The notes under the pieces: generated by a model
What the model saw: only the letters and a program-made list of their open reading frames with translations
Databases searched by the model: none
What the model was told of the DNA's origin: nothing
From: Bacteroidota bacterium
GTDB lineage: Bacteria; Bacteroidota; Ignavibacteria; UBA10030; UBA8401
Direction: 5' to 3'
Length of the DNA stretch: 46,508 nucleotides
Assembly (NCBI GenBank): GCA_021796215.1
Contig: JAJYOK010000023.1
Location: 1-46,508, forward strand
Part shown: one piece after another, positions 9,337 through 18,644 of the stretch
How the letters are laid out: each line of letters opens with the position of its first letter
Numbering within the stretch: position 1 is the stretch's first letter
Position numbers and translations under genes: made by a program

Positions 9337-12300
9337 GTGAAAGAGCGCACGCTCACATATTGCCCTGATAAGAAATCGAAAGCTCCAAAGGCGTTTTCGA
9401 TTAGTGCACTGTTGTCGGTGTTGATGCTGCTTCTTGTTCTTTCAACGCAGCAGGCATCCGCTCAGCTTGAAATTCTTGCGCCGGCAAACGGAACCGTGAG
9501 TACGCTGCACAGCCAAACGGTGACGGCGAAAACGATGGCGGGTTTCGATGCGCAAATTTGGGTGAACGGCAATCTTGCAATGAAAGGGAAAGTCCGCCCA
9601 GACGGAATTATTGATTTTATCAACGTTCAGGTGCCGTCGGGAGACGATACGCTGTTGGTACGTCTTGTAAACCCTGATGGCTCAGAAATTTTTTCCGACA
9701 CACGCATGATCCATGTGCTTGGCACCCCAGCATCATTCAAATTTGAATTTGACAACAGCCGCTTGCCCGCAAATGGAAAAGCGACGGCGCAAGGCACGAT
9801 TCAAGTACTCGATACATGGGGCGTTCCGTACAAGAGCGATGTTGTATTGACGGTCGCTGCCGACAGCGGGGAAATCGTTTCGCCAGATATAGATTCGAGC
9901 AAACTCGGAGTGCAGATTCCACTTGTTGACGGTGTTGCTCACGTTGAATATCGGGCGGGAACAGCGGCGGGCACGGCGAATATTACCGTTCAAGCCGGCG
10001 ATCTCAAAGAATCGAAGCAGCTCACGCTTGAAACACCGACAGAACCGTTCACGCTTGTTGGATTGGTAAACGGAACCGGAAGTATTGTTTCGAGCAGCGG
10101 CGTAACGGATCAGGTTGCTGATGCGTCGTCATACAAAAACGGATTCGACGGCGAAGGGAGAGTTGCGGTGTATGCGCGCGGCTCTATCTTTGACAATTAT
10201 CTTTTAACCGCGTCGCTTGATACCGACCGCAAGAATCGCTCACAATTTTTCCGCCAGCTTGATCCGGATTACCTTTATTCGATCTACGGCGATAACAGCA
10301 TGTTGTATTACGATGCACAGACGAACCGCAATTTCTTTATGAAGGTCGAAAAGAATCAATCGTATCTCTATTACGGTGATTACAACACCGGCATGTCGCA
10401 GCAGGAATTTGCGATGTACAACCGGACACTTAACGGAATTAAGTTTTCTGATCAAGAGAAGCAATGGAACGTAACAGGCTTCGGTTCGTTGACTGACCGG
10501 CAGGCGGTTCAAAAAATTATTCGCGGCGAAGGGCTTTCGGGATATTATGATCTTGGCTATACTCATATCACGTCAGGTTCGGAGAAAGTTCGCCTCGAAA
10601 CACGCGACCGGTTCCATTCCGAAGTTGTTCTGAAAGTTGTTGAACAGAGCCGCTTCAACGATTACCAAATTGATTATGAGCAAGGTACGCTGTTCTTCAA
10701 ACAGCCTGTTCCTTCGGTTGATGACCAAGGCAATCCGGTCTACATTGTTGCAACGTTTGAAGCGGTAACCGGTACGGCGACGTCTTACGTTGTTGGCGGT
10801 CATGTAGAAAATTCTTTTTTGCCCAACACAACGATTGGCGTAACGGCGGTAACTGAACAGCAATCGCCGAAGAATTATCTTCTGCTCGGTTCCGATATCA
10901 AATATCAAATGGGCGGACTATTCGGCGTGAATGGTGAAATTGCTCGTTCAAGCAATATTTTTACTTCAGGTCTTGCGTATAAAGTTGAATCAAATGTCAC
11001 GCCGCTCTCCGGCATTACGCTGAAAGGATACTATCGCCAGGTAGGAAACGGCTTTAGTAATTCAACACAGTCAGGCGGGCAATCCGAACTCGGTACGAAA
11101 AAATACGGCGTCGGCGGAACATATCAGCCGCTCGCCTCAACGAAAATTCTCGGCGATTACTATCAGCAACAGCAAACATTACAGACAGGCTCGACGAAGA
11201 TCAATTCGTTCACCGGCGGTGCCAGCCAGCAATTCACTTCACAGTTGAACGGCCAATTGAATCTCAGCGATGTTGATTATCAGGAAACGACGCAGGATTC
11301 TTTGCAGGCGTCGCGGAATACGCATTCTGTACTTGGCGCGGCAAAGCTCAGCTATGCTGTTGACCAGAAATTGACGCTTGCCGCAATGCACGAACATAAT
11401 TTGGGAACGAATCAGGACCCTGCGCGGCCGAACGGCACTTCGATTCAAGGAAACTACAAACTCAACGAAAGCGTCTCAATCAATGGTCAGGAAGAATTTT
11501 TTGATGACGGCGGTAATCTTTCTTCGGTAGGATTGAGTTCGACCGTGTTCAAAGGAACATCGGCTTACGGCAAGTATGAAATTGGTAACGCGGCGGGACA
11601 ATATCGCAACATGCTCAGCGTGGGATTGAAAAATATCCTTCAACTGCCGTACAACTTGACTGCAAACTTTGCCTATGAAAGGGCAAAATCTCTTGAACAT
11701 CGTTTGGGTGAAGCAAGCACGCCCGATCACTCGGCATATTCGGCTGGTGTGGAATATTTACCAAAGGAACAGCCGGTCAAGGCAAGCACGAAGTTAGAGT
11801 TCGGCGACAATGCATTGAACAAGAAGATGAATTTTACGTTCGACGGTGATTATCGTTTCCAGCGCGACTTGAGTGCGATTGTAAAATATCAGCTTTCGAA
11901 CGACGACGCAAAGAATTCCAGCGGTTTCGAAACGCAATCGCATTTGATTACCGGTCTTGCCTATCGCCCGGTTGATTTTAACTGGCTCAATGTTCTTGGA
12001 AAATTTGAAATGAAGCACGACAACAATCATTACCTTTCACCATTCGATGATTATACCGCTTCGATAGCATCCGTTCATGCGTACGTTGAACCAATTCAGC
12101 GCTTGGAAATCGGGATGAAGTATGCGTTTAAGCTTGCAGACGAAACATCGGTTGATTTCAGTGCAACAACTCACACAAACTTCTATCTTATTCGTGCGCA
12201 ATATTCATTCACAGATAAATTTGATGCAGCGGCGGAATATCGCATTCTTACACAGCGCGAAGTTAACGATATGTTGAACGGTTACAGCGCGGAAGTCGGC

Positions 12301-12450
12301 TATGTTGCAATGAAAAACACTCGCGTTGCGGTTGGCTACAACTTCAAGGGATATAAAGAGCGCGATCTTGTTGATTACAGTTTGTGGACGCGCGGACCGT
12401 TCATTCATGTGGGATTCAAATTTGACGAAGAGTTGTTAGGGTTACAATGA
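9337..12450 (+). CDS. Large outer-membrane beta-barrel protein with Ig-like N-terminus
   Basis: GTG start 10 nt after the preceding stop; this gives a long basic n-region, a hydrophobic core and an SA-Q cleavage site near residue 42. Residues about 45-240 form Ig-like beta domains (LEILAPANGTVST; a Big/invasin-like stretch around LPANGKATAQGTIQVLDTWG). From about residue 270 on the sequence alternates short turns with amphipathic strands rich in aromatic residues and Gly (SYLYYGDYNTGMS; KYGVGGTYQPLAS), as in outer-membrane barrels, and it ends with FIHVGFKFDEELLGLQ. No TonB box or plug domain is obvious. The tight spacing implies co-translation with the giant DUF11/OmpA protein, so it may anchor or export that protein. 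That role is inferred from position only. Confidence 0.75.
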   Translation: MKERTLTYCPDKKSKAPKAFSISALLSVLMLLLVLSTQQASAQLEILAPANGTVSTLHSQTVTAKTMAGFDAQIWVNGNLAMKGKVRPDGIIDFINVQVPSGDDTLLVRLVNPDGSEIFSDTRMIHVLGTPASFKFEFDNSRLPANGKATAQGTIQVLDTWGVPYKSDVVLTVAADSGEIVSPDIDSSKLGVQIPLVDGVAHVEYRAGTAAGTANITVQAGDLKESKQLTLETPTEPFTLVGLVNGTGSIVSSSGVTDQVADASSYKNGFDGEGRVAVYARGSIFDNYLLTASLDTDRKNRSQFFRQLDPDYLYSIYGDNSMLYYDAQTNRNFFMKVEKNQSYLYYGDYNTGMSQQEFAMYNRTLNGIKFSDQEKQWNVTGFGSLTDRQAVQKIIRGEGLSGYYDLGYTHITSGSEKVRLETRDRFHSEVVLKVVEQSRFNDYQIDYEQGTLFFKQPVPSVDDQGNPVYIVATFEAVTGTATSYVVGGHVENSFLPNTTIGVTAVTEQQSPKNYLLLGSDIKYQMGGLFGVNGEIARSSNIFTSGLAYKVESNVTPLSGITLKGYYRQVGNGFSNSTQSGGQSELGTKKYGVGGTYQPLASTKILGDYYQQQQTLQTGSTKINSFTGGASQQFTSQLNGQLNLSDVDYQETTQDSLQASRNTHSVLGAAKLSYAVDQKLTLAAMHEHNLGTNQDPARPNGTSIQGNYKLNESVSINGQEEFFDDGGNLSSVGLSSTVFKGTSAYGKYEIGNAAGQYRNMLSVGLKNILQLPYNLTANFAYERAKSLEHRLGEASTPDHSAYSAGVEYLPKEQPVKASTKLEFGDNALNKKMNFTFDGDYRFQRDLSAIVKYQLSNDDAKNSSGFETQSHLITGLAYRPVDFNWLNVLGKFEMKHDNNHYLSPFDDYTASIASVHAYVEPIQRLEIGMKYAFKLADETSVDFSATTHTNFYLIRAQYSFTDKFDAAAEYRILTQREVNDMLNGYSAEVGYVAMKNTRVAVGYNFKGYKERDLVDYSLWTRGPFIHVGFKFDEELLGLQ

Positions 12451-12475
12451 GAAAGAAATAATGCTGCTATAGAAT

Positions 12476-12510
12476 AAAAAAGGGACGCTGAAAGGCGTCC
12501 CTTTTTTATT
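12476..12510. terminator. Bidirectional intrinsic terminator
   Basis: Perfect stem AGGGACGC (12481-12488) with GCGTCCCT (12495-12502), loop TGAAAG, flanked by an A-run on the left and a T-run on the right. It lies between the convergent surface cluster and the SGNH-hydrolase gene and could serve both. Confidence 0.85.
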
Positions 12511-12531
12511 AGTGGGGAAAGGTTCACTCCA

Positions 12532-14007
12532 TTAATCTGCTCGAAAGAGCGATTCAAAGTTTTTGAACGCACTCAGAGGAATTGACGGAACAACTTTTCC
12601 GGCAATGTACTTACCTAATGGCGCCGGAATGCCAGGAATGGATGAGACATCAACATAGGGGATGTTCATGCTGTAAGCTGAGTTCATTGTTAGAATGAAC
12701 TGGTTTGCCACAATAGCGTAGCCGCGCGACGACGGATGGACACCATCAAGACTGAATAAACCGCCCGTGAGGTAGTCGGTGGTGAATGTTTCGCCCGCAA
12801 CAGAGTAGCCGTGCAGTTTCACATTGTTGAAGAATGTGAATGCGTCAAATACTTTTGCATTGTTTGCAGCGGCAACATTTTTAATAGTGGTGTTAAATGC
12901 CGCGATTGCTACATTTGCCATCACTTGCTCCGTTGAGTCGAGAACCAAAGCATCAGGGAACGGATTCGTTGGATATACACCAAAAGGCTTTGTTGTGTCA
13001 ATCCCTGCACCAATTACTGCAGCTACCGGAGCTCCAAGGGAGGCGGCAAGGTCTCGGTACCATTTTCCAGTCGGCTGTCCAAGCAATGCTGCATACGTGC
13101 TTGCCTTCAAGGTGATCAAAGGTGCATACTCGCCGGTGAGCCGGGTTTTGCCTGTGCCTGGCCCGGTTTCTCCATGCTGTTGGAAATAAAGGTCAGCATT
13201 CAATGCGGCAAGTGATGGAGCAACTTTTGGATTGACTGTAGTAAAAAATGGTACAGCCTTGACATCAGGAATAGTAGCGACAATAATTTTTGCATTCGGA
13301 AGCGCAGCTCGAAGCGAGCCGATTGCTTGCAAATATAAGGCATCAAAAATTCCTGCATTAGTTGGAGCAGAAGGTGATACTCCGCCGGTGGTTGCAAATC
13401 CAAGCACATCGTTTGCACCAAGCCAGAATGTCACGACGTCAGGGTGAAGTGCAACTACCTGTTGAAATTGGCTCTTCGGCAGACCGCCTGCAGCCCGAAT
13501 TATCGCAGGAGCTAATGCGCCTTGATATGTTCCAACCGTGTCCATAAAACCCGCAAGCGGTGCGCCCGGCAATCCGAGGTTATCATAGGGTCGCGGGAGG
13601 GTAGCGTTGCTTGGTTGAGTTGCAGTAATTGATTCTCCCGCCGGTCCAATAATAGGATTTTCCGGATCGGCGAGTGATATAATGACGTATCGTGAAGCTA
13701 TGGTAGAGGTAGCGCTCACTGGGTTGCCCGGATCCGGCCATGTTGGCTGCTCAAACGTTCCAATAGTTGCGCCTGCAAGCTTGAGTTGTGCTGCAATGAG
13801 GTTCGGGTAACTATATGCCTGTGCAGAAGCATAGAGTCCGTTTGATTGATAGCCTGCTGTCAGACTATTGCCTACTGCAACATATTTTGTTACAGTTGTA
13901 CTACCGAGACTCGGTGCCGGTGCAGACGGGGCGGAGTCTGTGCATCCGCTCAGGGAAAAAGCACCCATTGCTAAAAGTGCAATTCCATATTTTTGAAGTT
14001 TCTTCAT
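12532..14007 (-). CDS. SGNH/GDSL-hydrolase lipoprotein
   Basis: The start at 14007 is chosen because GGAG lies 6-7 nt upstream and it gives a proper lipoprotein signal (LSGC, Cys about 22); an in-frame ATG at 14043 would add 12 residues. SGNH-family blocks are visible: block I GNSLTAG with Ser about 48 (Asn replaces the usual Asp of GDSL), block III WLGANDVLG, and block V LDGVHPSSRGY supplying the Asp-x-x-His near residues 420-423. The protein, about 491 residues, is longer than typical SGNH esterases because of large insertions between blocks. It is predicted to be an outer-membrane or periplasmic esterase or lipase; the substrate is unknown. It lies 41 nt downstream of a FadL-type porin gene on the same strand, so the pair may take up and hydrolyse fatty acyl compounds (inference). 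Confidence 0.85.
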   Translation of the reverse strand: MKKLQKYGIALLAMGAFSLSGCTDSAPSAPAPSLGSTTVTKYVAVGNSLTAGYQSNGLYASAQAYSYPNLIAAQLKLAGATIGTFEQPTWPDPGNPVSATSTIASRYVIISLADPENPIIGPAGESITATQPSNATLPRPYDNLGLPGAPLAGFMDTVGTYQGALAPAIIRAAGGLPKSQFQQVVALHPDVVTFWLGANDVLGFATTGGVSPSAPTNAGIFDALYLQAIGSLRAALPNAKIIVATIPDVKAVPFFTTVNPKVAPSLAALNADLYFQQHGETGPGTGKTRLTGEYAPLITLKASTYAALLGQPTGKWYRDLAASLGAPVAAVIGAGIDTTKPFGVYPTNPFPDALVLDSTEQVMANVAIAAFNTTIKNVAAANNAKVFDAFTFFNNVKLHGYSVAGETFTTDYLTGGLFSLDGVHPSSRGYAIVANQFILTMNSAYSMNIPYVDVSSIPGIPAPLGKYIAGKVVPSIPLSAFKNFESLFRAD

Positions 14008-14048
14008 TGTCTTCTCCAAAGAAGTAAGTGAAAAATTTTTCATAATGC

Positions 14049-15263
14049 TCAGAAGCTGTAACCGAGATCAATAGAAAGCAGATTGGCATTAGCGTTGTAT
14101 GTGCCGTCGAAATTCACGGCAGTATTAGTTGCCTTACGTTGATCAAACTTCAAGAACATGTATGCAACATCCACACTGAGTTCTTTGGTGACCTGATATC
14201 CAACGCCCACGTTGAGTCCGTTGCGGTTTGCATCCGGCAGTAAGGGTTCGACATATTCAGTCAGAACCGGGCTATGATCATACAAATAACCCGCCCTGAA
14301 CCGGAATTCGTTCCATGTATATTCGCCTCCGACACGAAGGATGTACGTGTTTTGATAATTTTTCGGCGACACTGTTTGCGAGTTGTCTTTCTTAAACGTG
14401 ATGGTTAAATCTTTATATGAAGACCAGCCAATGTACTGATAGTCGGCTTCTAACGAAAGATGTTCCATTGGTGCATAGGCGATGCCAATGAATCCTGTTG
14501 CAGGCAGTTCTAATGATGACGAAGCATCGCCGCCAGGATATACAGAACGGTTTGGCGTGAATGTTGCAGTTCCGCTTGCATCTATTTTTACCGAACTGCG
14601 GTATGAAGCTCCAACTGAAAGATCATTAGAGAATTTATAGAGAGCGCCAACATTAAAACCCGCACCAGTTCCACTCAATTTCAGGTCAATGGTGGCAGAC
14701 GGATCTAAATTATCCTGAACTTGGCGTTTAATGGTAACGTTGCCCGTGGCATAATTAAATCCTCCACCCACGGAAAATTGATCGGAGATTTTGTAGGCAA
14801 CTGTTGGTGTAAAGAAAAATGATTGCAGATCAACTTCAGTGGAAATGTATTTTCCCGCCCAATTGTCCGGCCATTTCGTGCCTAAGCCGAAAGGGTTGTT
14901 TACACCGAAGCCGACATGAATATTATCAGTGACTTCATAAGTGACATAGGCATTGATTGGTGTGAATGTCTGATCTACCATTTTTGTTTCGGTATTCACA
15001 TTGTTTTGCACTGGACCGAAAAACGATACCTTCGGCATAATGAACGTTGCACCTAAATAAGCCTGGACACCGTGCTGGAATCCAAGTCCGGCCGGATTGA
15101 AATAAATTGCTGAAGGATCAGTCGCACGTGCCGCGAAAGCGCCGCCTTGCGCCATCGCGCTTGCCCCATGTTCATTCAATTGAAAACCACCTCCGAACGC
15201 GGCTGTGGTCATGAGCAGTGCGAGACTGCCTGCGACCGCTGTATGAAGGATGATTTTTTTCAA
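14049..15263 (-). CDS. OmpP1/FadL/TodX-family outer-membrane transport protein
   Basis: The start is TTG (complement of CAA at 15261-15263), supported by AAGGAGG 5 nt upstream. A signal peptide ends near AAFGGGFQ. The N-terminus of the mature protein shows the FadL hatch signature (GFQLNEHGASAMAQGGAFAARATDPSAIYFNPAGL), followed by alternating beta strands and a C-terminal Phe (LSIDLGYSF), the usual outer-membrane insertion signal. The length of 404 residues fits the family. FadL-type barrels import long-chain fatty acids or hydrophobic compounds. The gene is first of a two-gene unit with the SGNH hydrolase. Confidence 0.92.
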   Translation of the reverse strand: MKKIILHTAVAGSLALLMTTAAFGGGFQLNEHGASAMAQGGAFAARATDPSAIYFNPAGLGFQHGVQAYLGATFIMPKVSFFGPVQNNVNTETKMVDQTFTPINAYVTYEVTDNIHVGFGVNNPFGLGTKWPDNWAGKYISTEVDLQSFFFTPTVAYKISDQFSVGGGFNYATGNVTIKRQVQDNLDPSATIDLKLSGTGAGFNVGALYKFSNDLSVGASYRSSVKIDASGTATFTPNRSVYPGGDASSSLELPATGFIGIAYAPMEHLSLEADYQYIGWSSYKDLTITFKKDNSQTVSPKNYQNTYILRVGGEYTWNEFRFRAGYLYDHSPVLTEYVEPLLPDANRNGLNVGVGYQVTKELSVDVAYMFLKFDQRKATNTAVNFDGTYNANANLLSIDLGYSF

Positions 15264-15409
15264 GGAAGCCTCCTTTGAAAGTGTTGAAGTGTTTGATGAG
15301 TTGTTGTGCTAAATTCGATAAGTATATGTCAGTAATAGTTTGCCGTATATCGGGCAGATAAACGATGTGCGTAATAATAACTAACGCAGTTTACAAAAGC
15401 AATATGGCA

Positions 15410-16216
15410 TCATTTATTCTTGATCTCCTCTAAGAGATCGCTTGCTTCTTTGCGATATTGCGGATCGTCTTCATCTTCCGTCGGCAGAGAAGTAATTGCA
15501 TAAAGATGGTGTTTCGCTTTTTGATATTCTTCAAGCTCAACGTATGTACGGGCTGCATCAAGGCGGAACATAATGAAGTTCGGGCGCCGCGCAATCGCTT
15601 TTTCATAATTTGCCGCCGCTGTATCTAAATTTGCCCACGCAAGTCCGAGGGGCCAGCGGATGAATTTTGGTTTCTCGCACAACTTGGCATGAGCGCGTGC
15701 AAGCACATAGTACGGCGTTGCGTTATTACTATCGAGTTGAATTGCTTTTTCGCAATCGGCTTTTACTTGTTTCACAATATCAATTGAGTCCCACACACCT
15801 TTGAAAAGCGCTACGCGTCCGTTGGCAATTGCGCGCCGCGTGTATCCTTCCGACCCATTCGGATTTGCTTTGACGGCGCGATTGGCGTAATCGAGTCCTT
15901 GTTGGTAAACCTCTAACTGCTTTGTCTTTTGTTCGTCTGTGATGCTAGGTAGATGCTGGGCGATAGTGACATATGAACGGCTGATTCGCCAAAGGATTTC
16001 GTAATTATTATTGTCGAGTTTTAATGCCTTCAGGAAAGTATCGAGCGCTTTTTGGTCTTCGAACGTTTTTGTAGCGTAGTTGTCTCCTTCTTCAATAAGA
16101 GCTGCAACCGTATCGTTTATAGAGCTGTTTTGGATGGAAGGGGTCCCGACTTTTTGCTGTGTACTTGCGGTTGCGGAGAAAAGAAGACACATAAGGAAGC
16201 AGAAGAAAAGTTTCAC
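15410..16216 (-). CDS. Secreted tetratricopeptide-repeat protein
   Basis: The 268-residue product starts with a signal peptide (MKLFFCFLMCLLFSATAST). It then has helical TPR-like repeats: EEGDNYATKTFEDQKALDTFLKALKLDNNNYE, YANRAVKANPNGSEGYTRRA, CEKAIQLDSNNATPYYVLARAH and YEKAIARRPNFIMFRLDAARTYVELEEYQKA. The arrangement recalls the periplasmic RMD1-like TPR group. AAAGG lies just upstream of the ATG. TPR proteins act as protein-protein scaffolds and no enzymatic motif is present. About 145 nt separate it from the FadL gene downstream, so it may be transcribed separately. Confidence 0.8.
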   Translation of the reverse strand: MKLFFCFLMCLLFSATASTQQKVGTPSIQNSSINDTVAALIEEGDNYATKTFEDQKALDTFLKALKLDNNNYEILWRISRSYVTIAQHLPSITDEQKTKQLEVYQQGLDYANRAVKANPNGSEGYTRRAIANGRVALFKGVWDSIDIVKQVKADCEKAIQLDSNNATPYYVLARAHAKLCEKPKFIRWPLGLAWANLDTAAANYEKAIARRPNFIMFRLDAARTYVELEEYQKAKHHLYAITSLPTEDEDDPQYRKEASDLLEEIKNK

Positions 16217-16385
16217 TTCATGTCCTTTCTAAAGTTTAGAATGGTTTAACATGCTTTCGCGACGAAACATTCCGACGCGAGACGTGCGGAGAATAGTAGG
16301 AAAATATTCCTGATTAAGCAAGCGCCATATTTAATTTATCTGGTACTCTGGCGTATGAAAAAAAACTCGTGTATATTCACACAGT

Positions 16386-16883
16386 ATGACACCTCGAAGA
16401 ATATTGCTCGGTGCGGTTTTTCTTTGGTGTGCGTTGATTTATGCGACGCCGCTTCTTGAATTACATGGCGGCGTCTCCGCCGCAGGATTTTCATATCGTT
16501 TTTTTTCTCATATTTGTAACCAACTTGATTCGCACTCCTTCTTTTTTGACGGTGCAAAGTTTCCGGTGTGCGTACGCTGTACTTCGATTTATACAGCATT
16601 CTTTCTTAGCGTCCTTGTTTTTCCTTTATTTTCCCGGTTGCAAATTTTTCGCTCGTCTTCCCGCTGGCTTCTCGTTATCGCTGCCGTTCCGATGGCTGTT
16701 GATGTCGGATTGGCGGCAATAGGAAGCCATACCGTAACCACGATGACACGTTTAGTCACGGGCGCGTGGTTTGGTTTTTTCATTGGGATTGTTCTAACGC
16801 CGCTGTTACAGGAAGTTCTCGCTCAAGTATTGAATTCATTTCATAAAAATCTGACAGGAGTTTATCATGAGACCGAAGCCTGA
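16386..16883 (+). CDS. DUF2085-family membrane protein
   Basis: The 165-residue protein has about four hydrophobic segments. The conserved Cys-containing block typical of DUF2085 is present near residues 40-70: SHICNQLDSHSFFFDGAKFPVCVRCTSIY, with Cys-Asn-Gln, the SFF segment and PVCxRC. The biochemical function of this family is not established. No Shine-Dalgarno is seen before the ATG. It overlaps the next membrane-protein gene by 17 nt, so the two are probably made together. Confidence 0.8.
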   Translation: MTPRRILLGAVFLWCALIYATPLLELHGGVSAAGFSYRFFSHICNQLDSHSFFFDGAKFPVCVRCTSIYTAFFLSVLVFPLFSRLQIFRSSSRWLLVIAAVPMAVDVGLAAIGSHTVTTMTRLVTGAWFGFFIGIVLTPLLQEVLAQVLNSFHKNLTGVYHETEA

Positions 16884-17373
16884 CCGTTTTATGCCGGCGC
16901 TGTACGGGGGACTCGTCATTGCGGGAATTTCTGCAATTCCCGGTTTAAATTTGTTGAATTGTCTTTGCTGTGCCGGAATTATGCTCGGCGGATTTCTCGC
17001 CGTTCTTTTCTATCGCCAGGAATTGACGCCGGAAATGGATCCATTGACATCGAATGATTGCGTTCGGCTCGGTGTGCTTGCAGGGATTATTGCGGCTGTT
17101 GCAGGAACATTTATCAGTGTGTTAATCAGCCTCGTGTTCGGAAATGTTGCCATTGAAGTTATGCTGCAAATTATTCACCGTATGAATGTTGACATTCCTG
17201 CAGAGCTTCAGCAGCAAATTGATCTTGCATTAGCTCAGGGAATTTCACTGCTCGGTATTATCACGTCGCTGGTTTTCAGCCTGATCCTCGATTCAATTTT
17301 TGCCATGCTCGGAGGATTGATTGCGTGGTCGGTGTTCAAACCGAAATTGCAAGTGCCGCAGAATCCTGTGTAA
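16867..17373 (+). CDS. Small integral membrane protein of unknown function
   Basis: The 168-residue protein has predicted membrane segments at about 12-50 (with a Cys-rich LLNCLCCAGIMLGG motif), 68-95 and 130-155. AGGAG sits 7 nt before the ATG, inside the upstream gene, indicating coupled translation. Between the second and third segments lies an amphipathic stretch (IIHRMNVDIPAELQQQIDLALAQG). I do not recognise a named family with confidence. Its partner upstream is a DUF2085 protein. Confidence 0.7.
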   Translation: MRPKPDRFMPALYGGLVIAGISAIPGLNLLNCLCCAGIMLGGFLAVLFYRQELTPEMDPLTSNDCVRLGVLAGIIAAVAGTFISVLISLVFGNVAIEVMLQIIHRMNVDIPAELQQQIDLALAQGISLLGIITSLVFSLILDSIFAMLGGLIAWSVFKPKLQVPQNPV

Positions 17374-17395
17374 GATATGTGGAAGTTAGCAGCGT

Positions 17396-18637
17396 TTAAC
17401 GCGGAAGGCGAATGCGGAATGTTGTTCCGCTTCCGATCTTGCTTTCTTTAACAAAGATTTTTCCCTTGTGGTAACTTTCTACGATACGCTTGGAAAGGCT
17501 TAAGCCTAACCCCCAGCCTCTTTTCTTAGTGCTGAAACCTGGGCGGAAAATATCTTTTTTGTACGCCGGTTCGATGCCCTTGCCGGTATCTGAAACGTCT
17601 ATGAACACTCCGCGCGGCGAATCGTGAATGTGAATCGTGATTGTCCCTTCGCCGGTTTCGATTGCGTCAAGCGCATTCTTCACCAAATTTTCCAGTACCC
17701 ATTCGAATAATTCGCGATTGATGCGTACTGTATTAATATCGGATGGTGTGTGCACCAGCTCGACACGCTTTCCCATCTGCGGAATTCTTTTTTGAAAATA
17801 TGTAATGACGGAGTTGATCACGTCGTTCACATTTTCATCTTTCAAATCCGGTTTTGAACCGATCTTCGAAAAACGGTCGGCGATCTTCCGTAAACGCTGG
17901 ATATCATTCTCCATATCGTTCAACGTTTCCATTAATTTCGGATCTTCTTCTGCATGAAGACGAAGAATTTCGATCCATCCCATCATGCTCGAAAGCGGTG
18001 TGCCAAGCTGGTGCGCTGTTTCCCGCGCCATGCCGACCCAAATATTGCTTTGCTCGCTTCGCTTGATGTAACTGAATCCGATGTAGCCGATGATGATGAA
18101 GAGCGCGCCGATAGAAATTTCAATGTACGGCAGCCAGCGCAATCGCGTGATAAGGTATGATTCTCCGTAATGCACATGGCTGAGGATAATGGTATCCTGA
18201 TACGCAACAATGATCGGTTTATTCTTACTGTCCATCTCATGGATCAGTTTTTCGAAAAACTTCTGACGCTTTTCAGGAGTGAGCGTCGAGTCGAGATCAA
18301 TATTGCGGAATGCTTTTATCTCATGGTCGCTACGATCAGTTTCAATAATGGGGAAGTCAATTGAGCGGATTAACTCGTCGAAAATAAAACTGTAATCTGT
18401 GCCGCTGTACGGGCTGTTAGCGAGATATTCAAGCGATCTGGCGTACAATGACGCCACTTCCTGCTCTTTCTCTTGAAGCTTGTCGACGAGATCATGTGTA
18501 TAGAAAAGCATCGGAATAACTATTGCAAATGCCGAGACAAGCAAGCCGATTTTGATTTTGCCGGAGCGGGGACTGCGCGTGTTCAATTGAAAATCTCGCC
18601 TGTTGGCGGACGACAATTTTATCGAAGAATTTTTCAC
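17396..18637 (-). CDS. Membrane-bound sensor histidine kinase
   Basis: The start is GTG, 7 nt after the purA stop, so expression is probably coupled to purA. Order: cytoplasmic tail, TM1 about 28-46, an extracytoplasmic sensor region of about 120 residues, TM2 about 170-190, then a HisKA domain with the phospho-acceptor His in MARETAHQLGTPLSS (about residue 207). The ATPase domain shows the N box (ENLVKNALDAIE), G1 (DTGKGI), F (FRPGFSTKK) and G2 (GWGLGLSLSKRIVE) motifs. All residues for autophosphorylation appear intact. No response regulator is adjacent, so its partner is unknown. The AHQLGTPLSS form of the H-box is one I associate with Bacteroidota-type kinases. Confidence 0.9.
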   Translation of the reverse strand: MKNSSIKLSSANRRDFQLNTRSPRSGKIKIGLLVSAFAIVIPMLFYTHDLVDKLQEKEQEVASLYARSLEYLANSPYSGTDYSFIFDELIRSIDFPIIETDRSDHEIKAFRNIDLDSTLTPEKRQKFFEKLIHEMDSKNKPIIVAYQDTIILSHVHYGESYLITRLRWLPYIEISIGALFIIIGYIGFSYIKRSEQSNIWVGMARETAHQLGTPLSSMMGWIEILRLHAEEDPKLMETLNDMENDIQRLRKIADRFSKIGSKPDLKDENVNDVINSVITYFQKRIPQMGKRVELVHTPSDINTVRINRELFEWVLENLVKNALDAIETGEGTITIHIHDSPRGVFIDVSDTGKGIEPAYKKDIFRPGFSTKKRGWGLGLSLSKRIVESYHKGKIFVKESKIGSGTTFRIRLPR

Positions 18638-18644
18638 ACGTATA

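Noticed and set aside
12824-13189. 121-codon plus-strand frame inside the SGNH hydrolase gene
   Set aside because: Opposite conserved hydrolase sequence, no ribosome site, no recognisable product.
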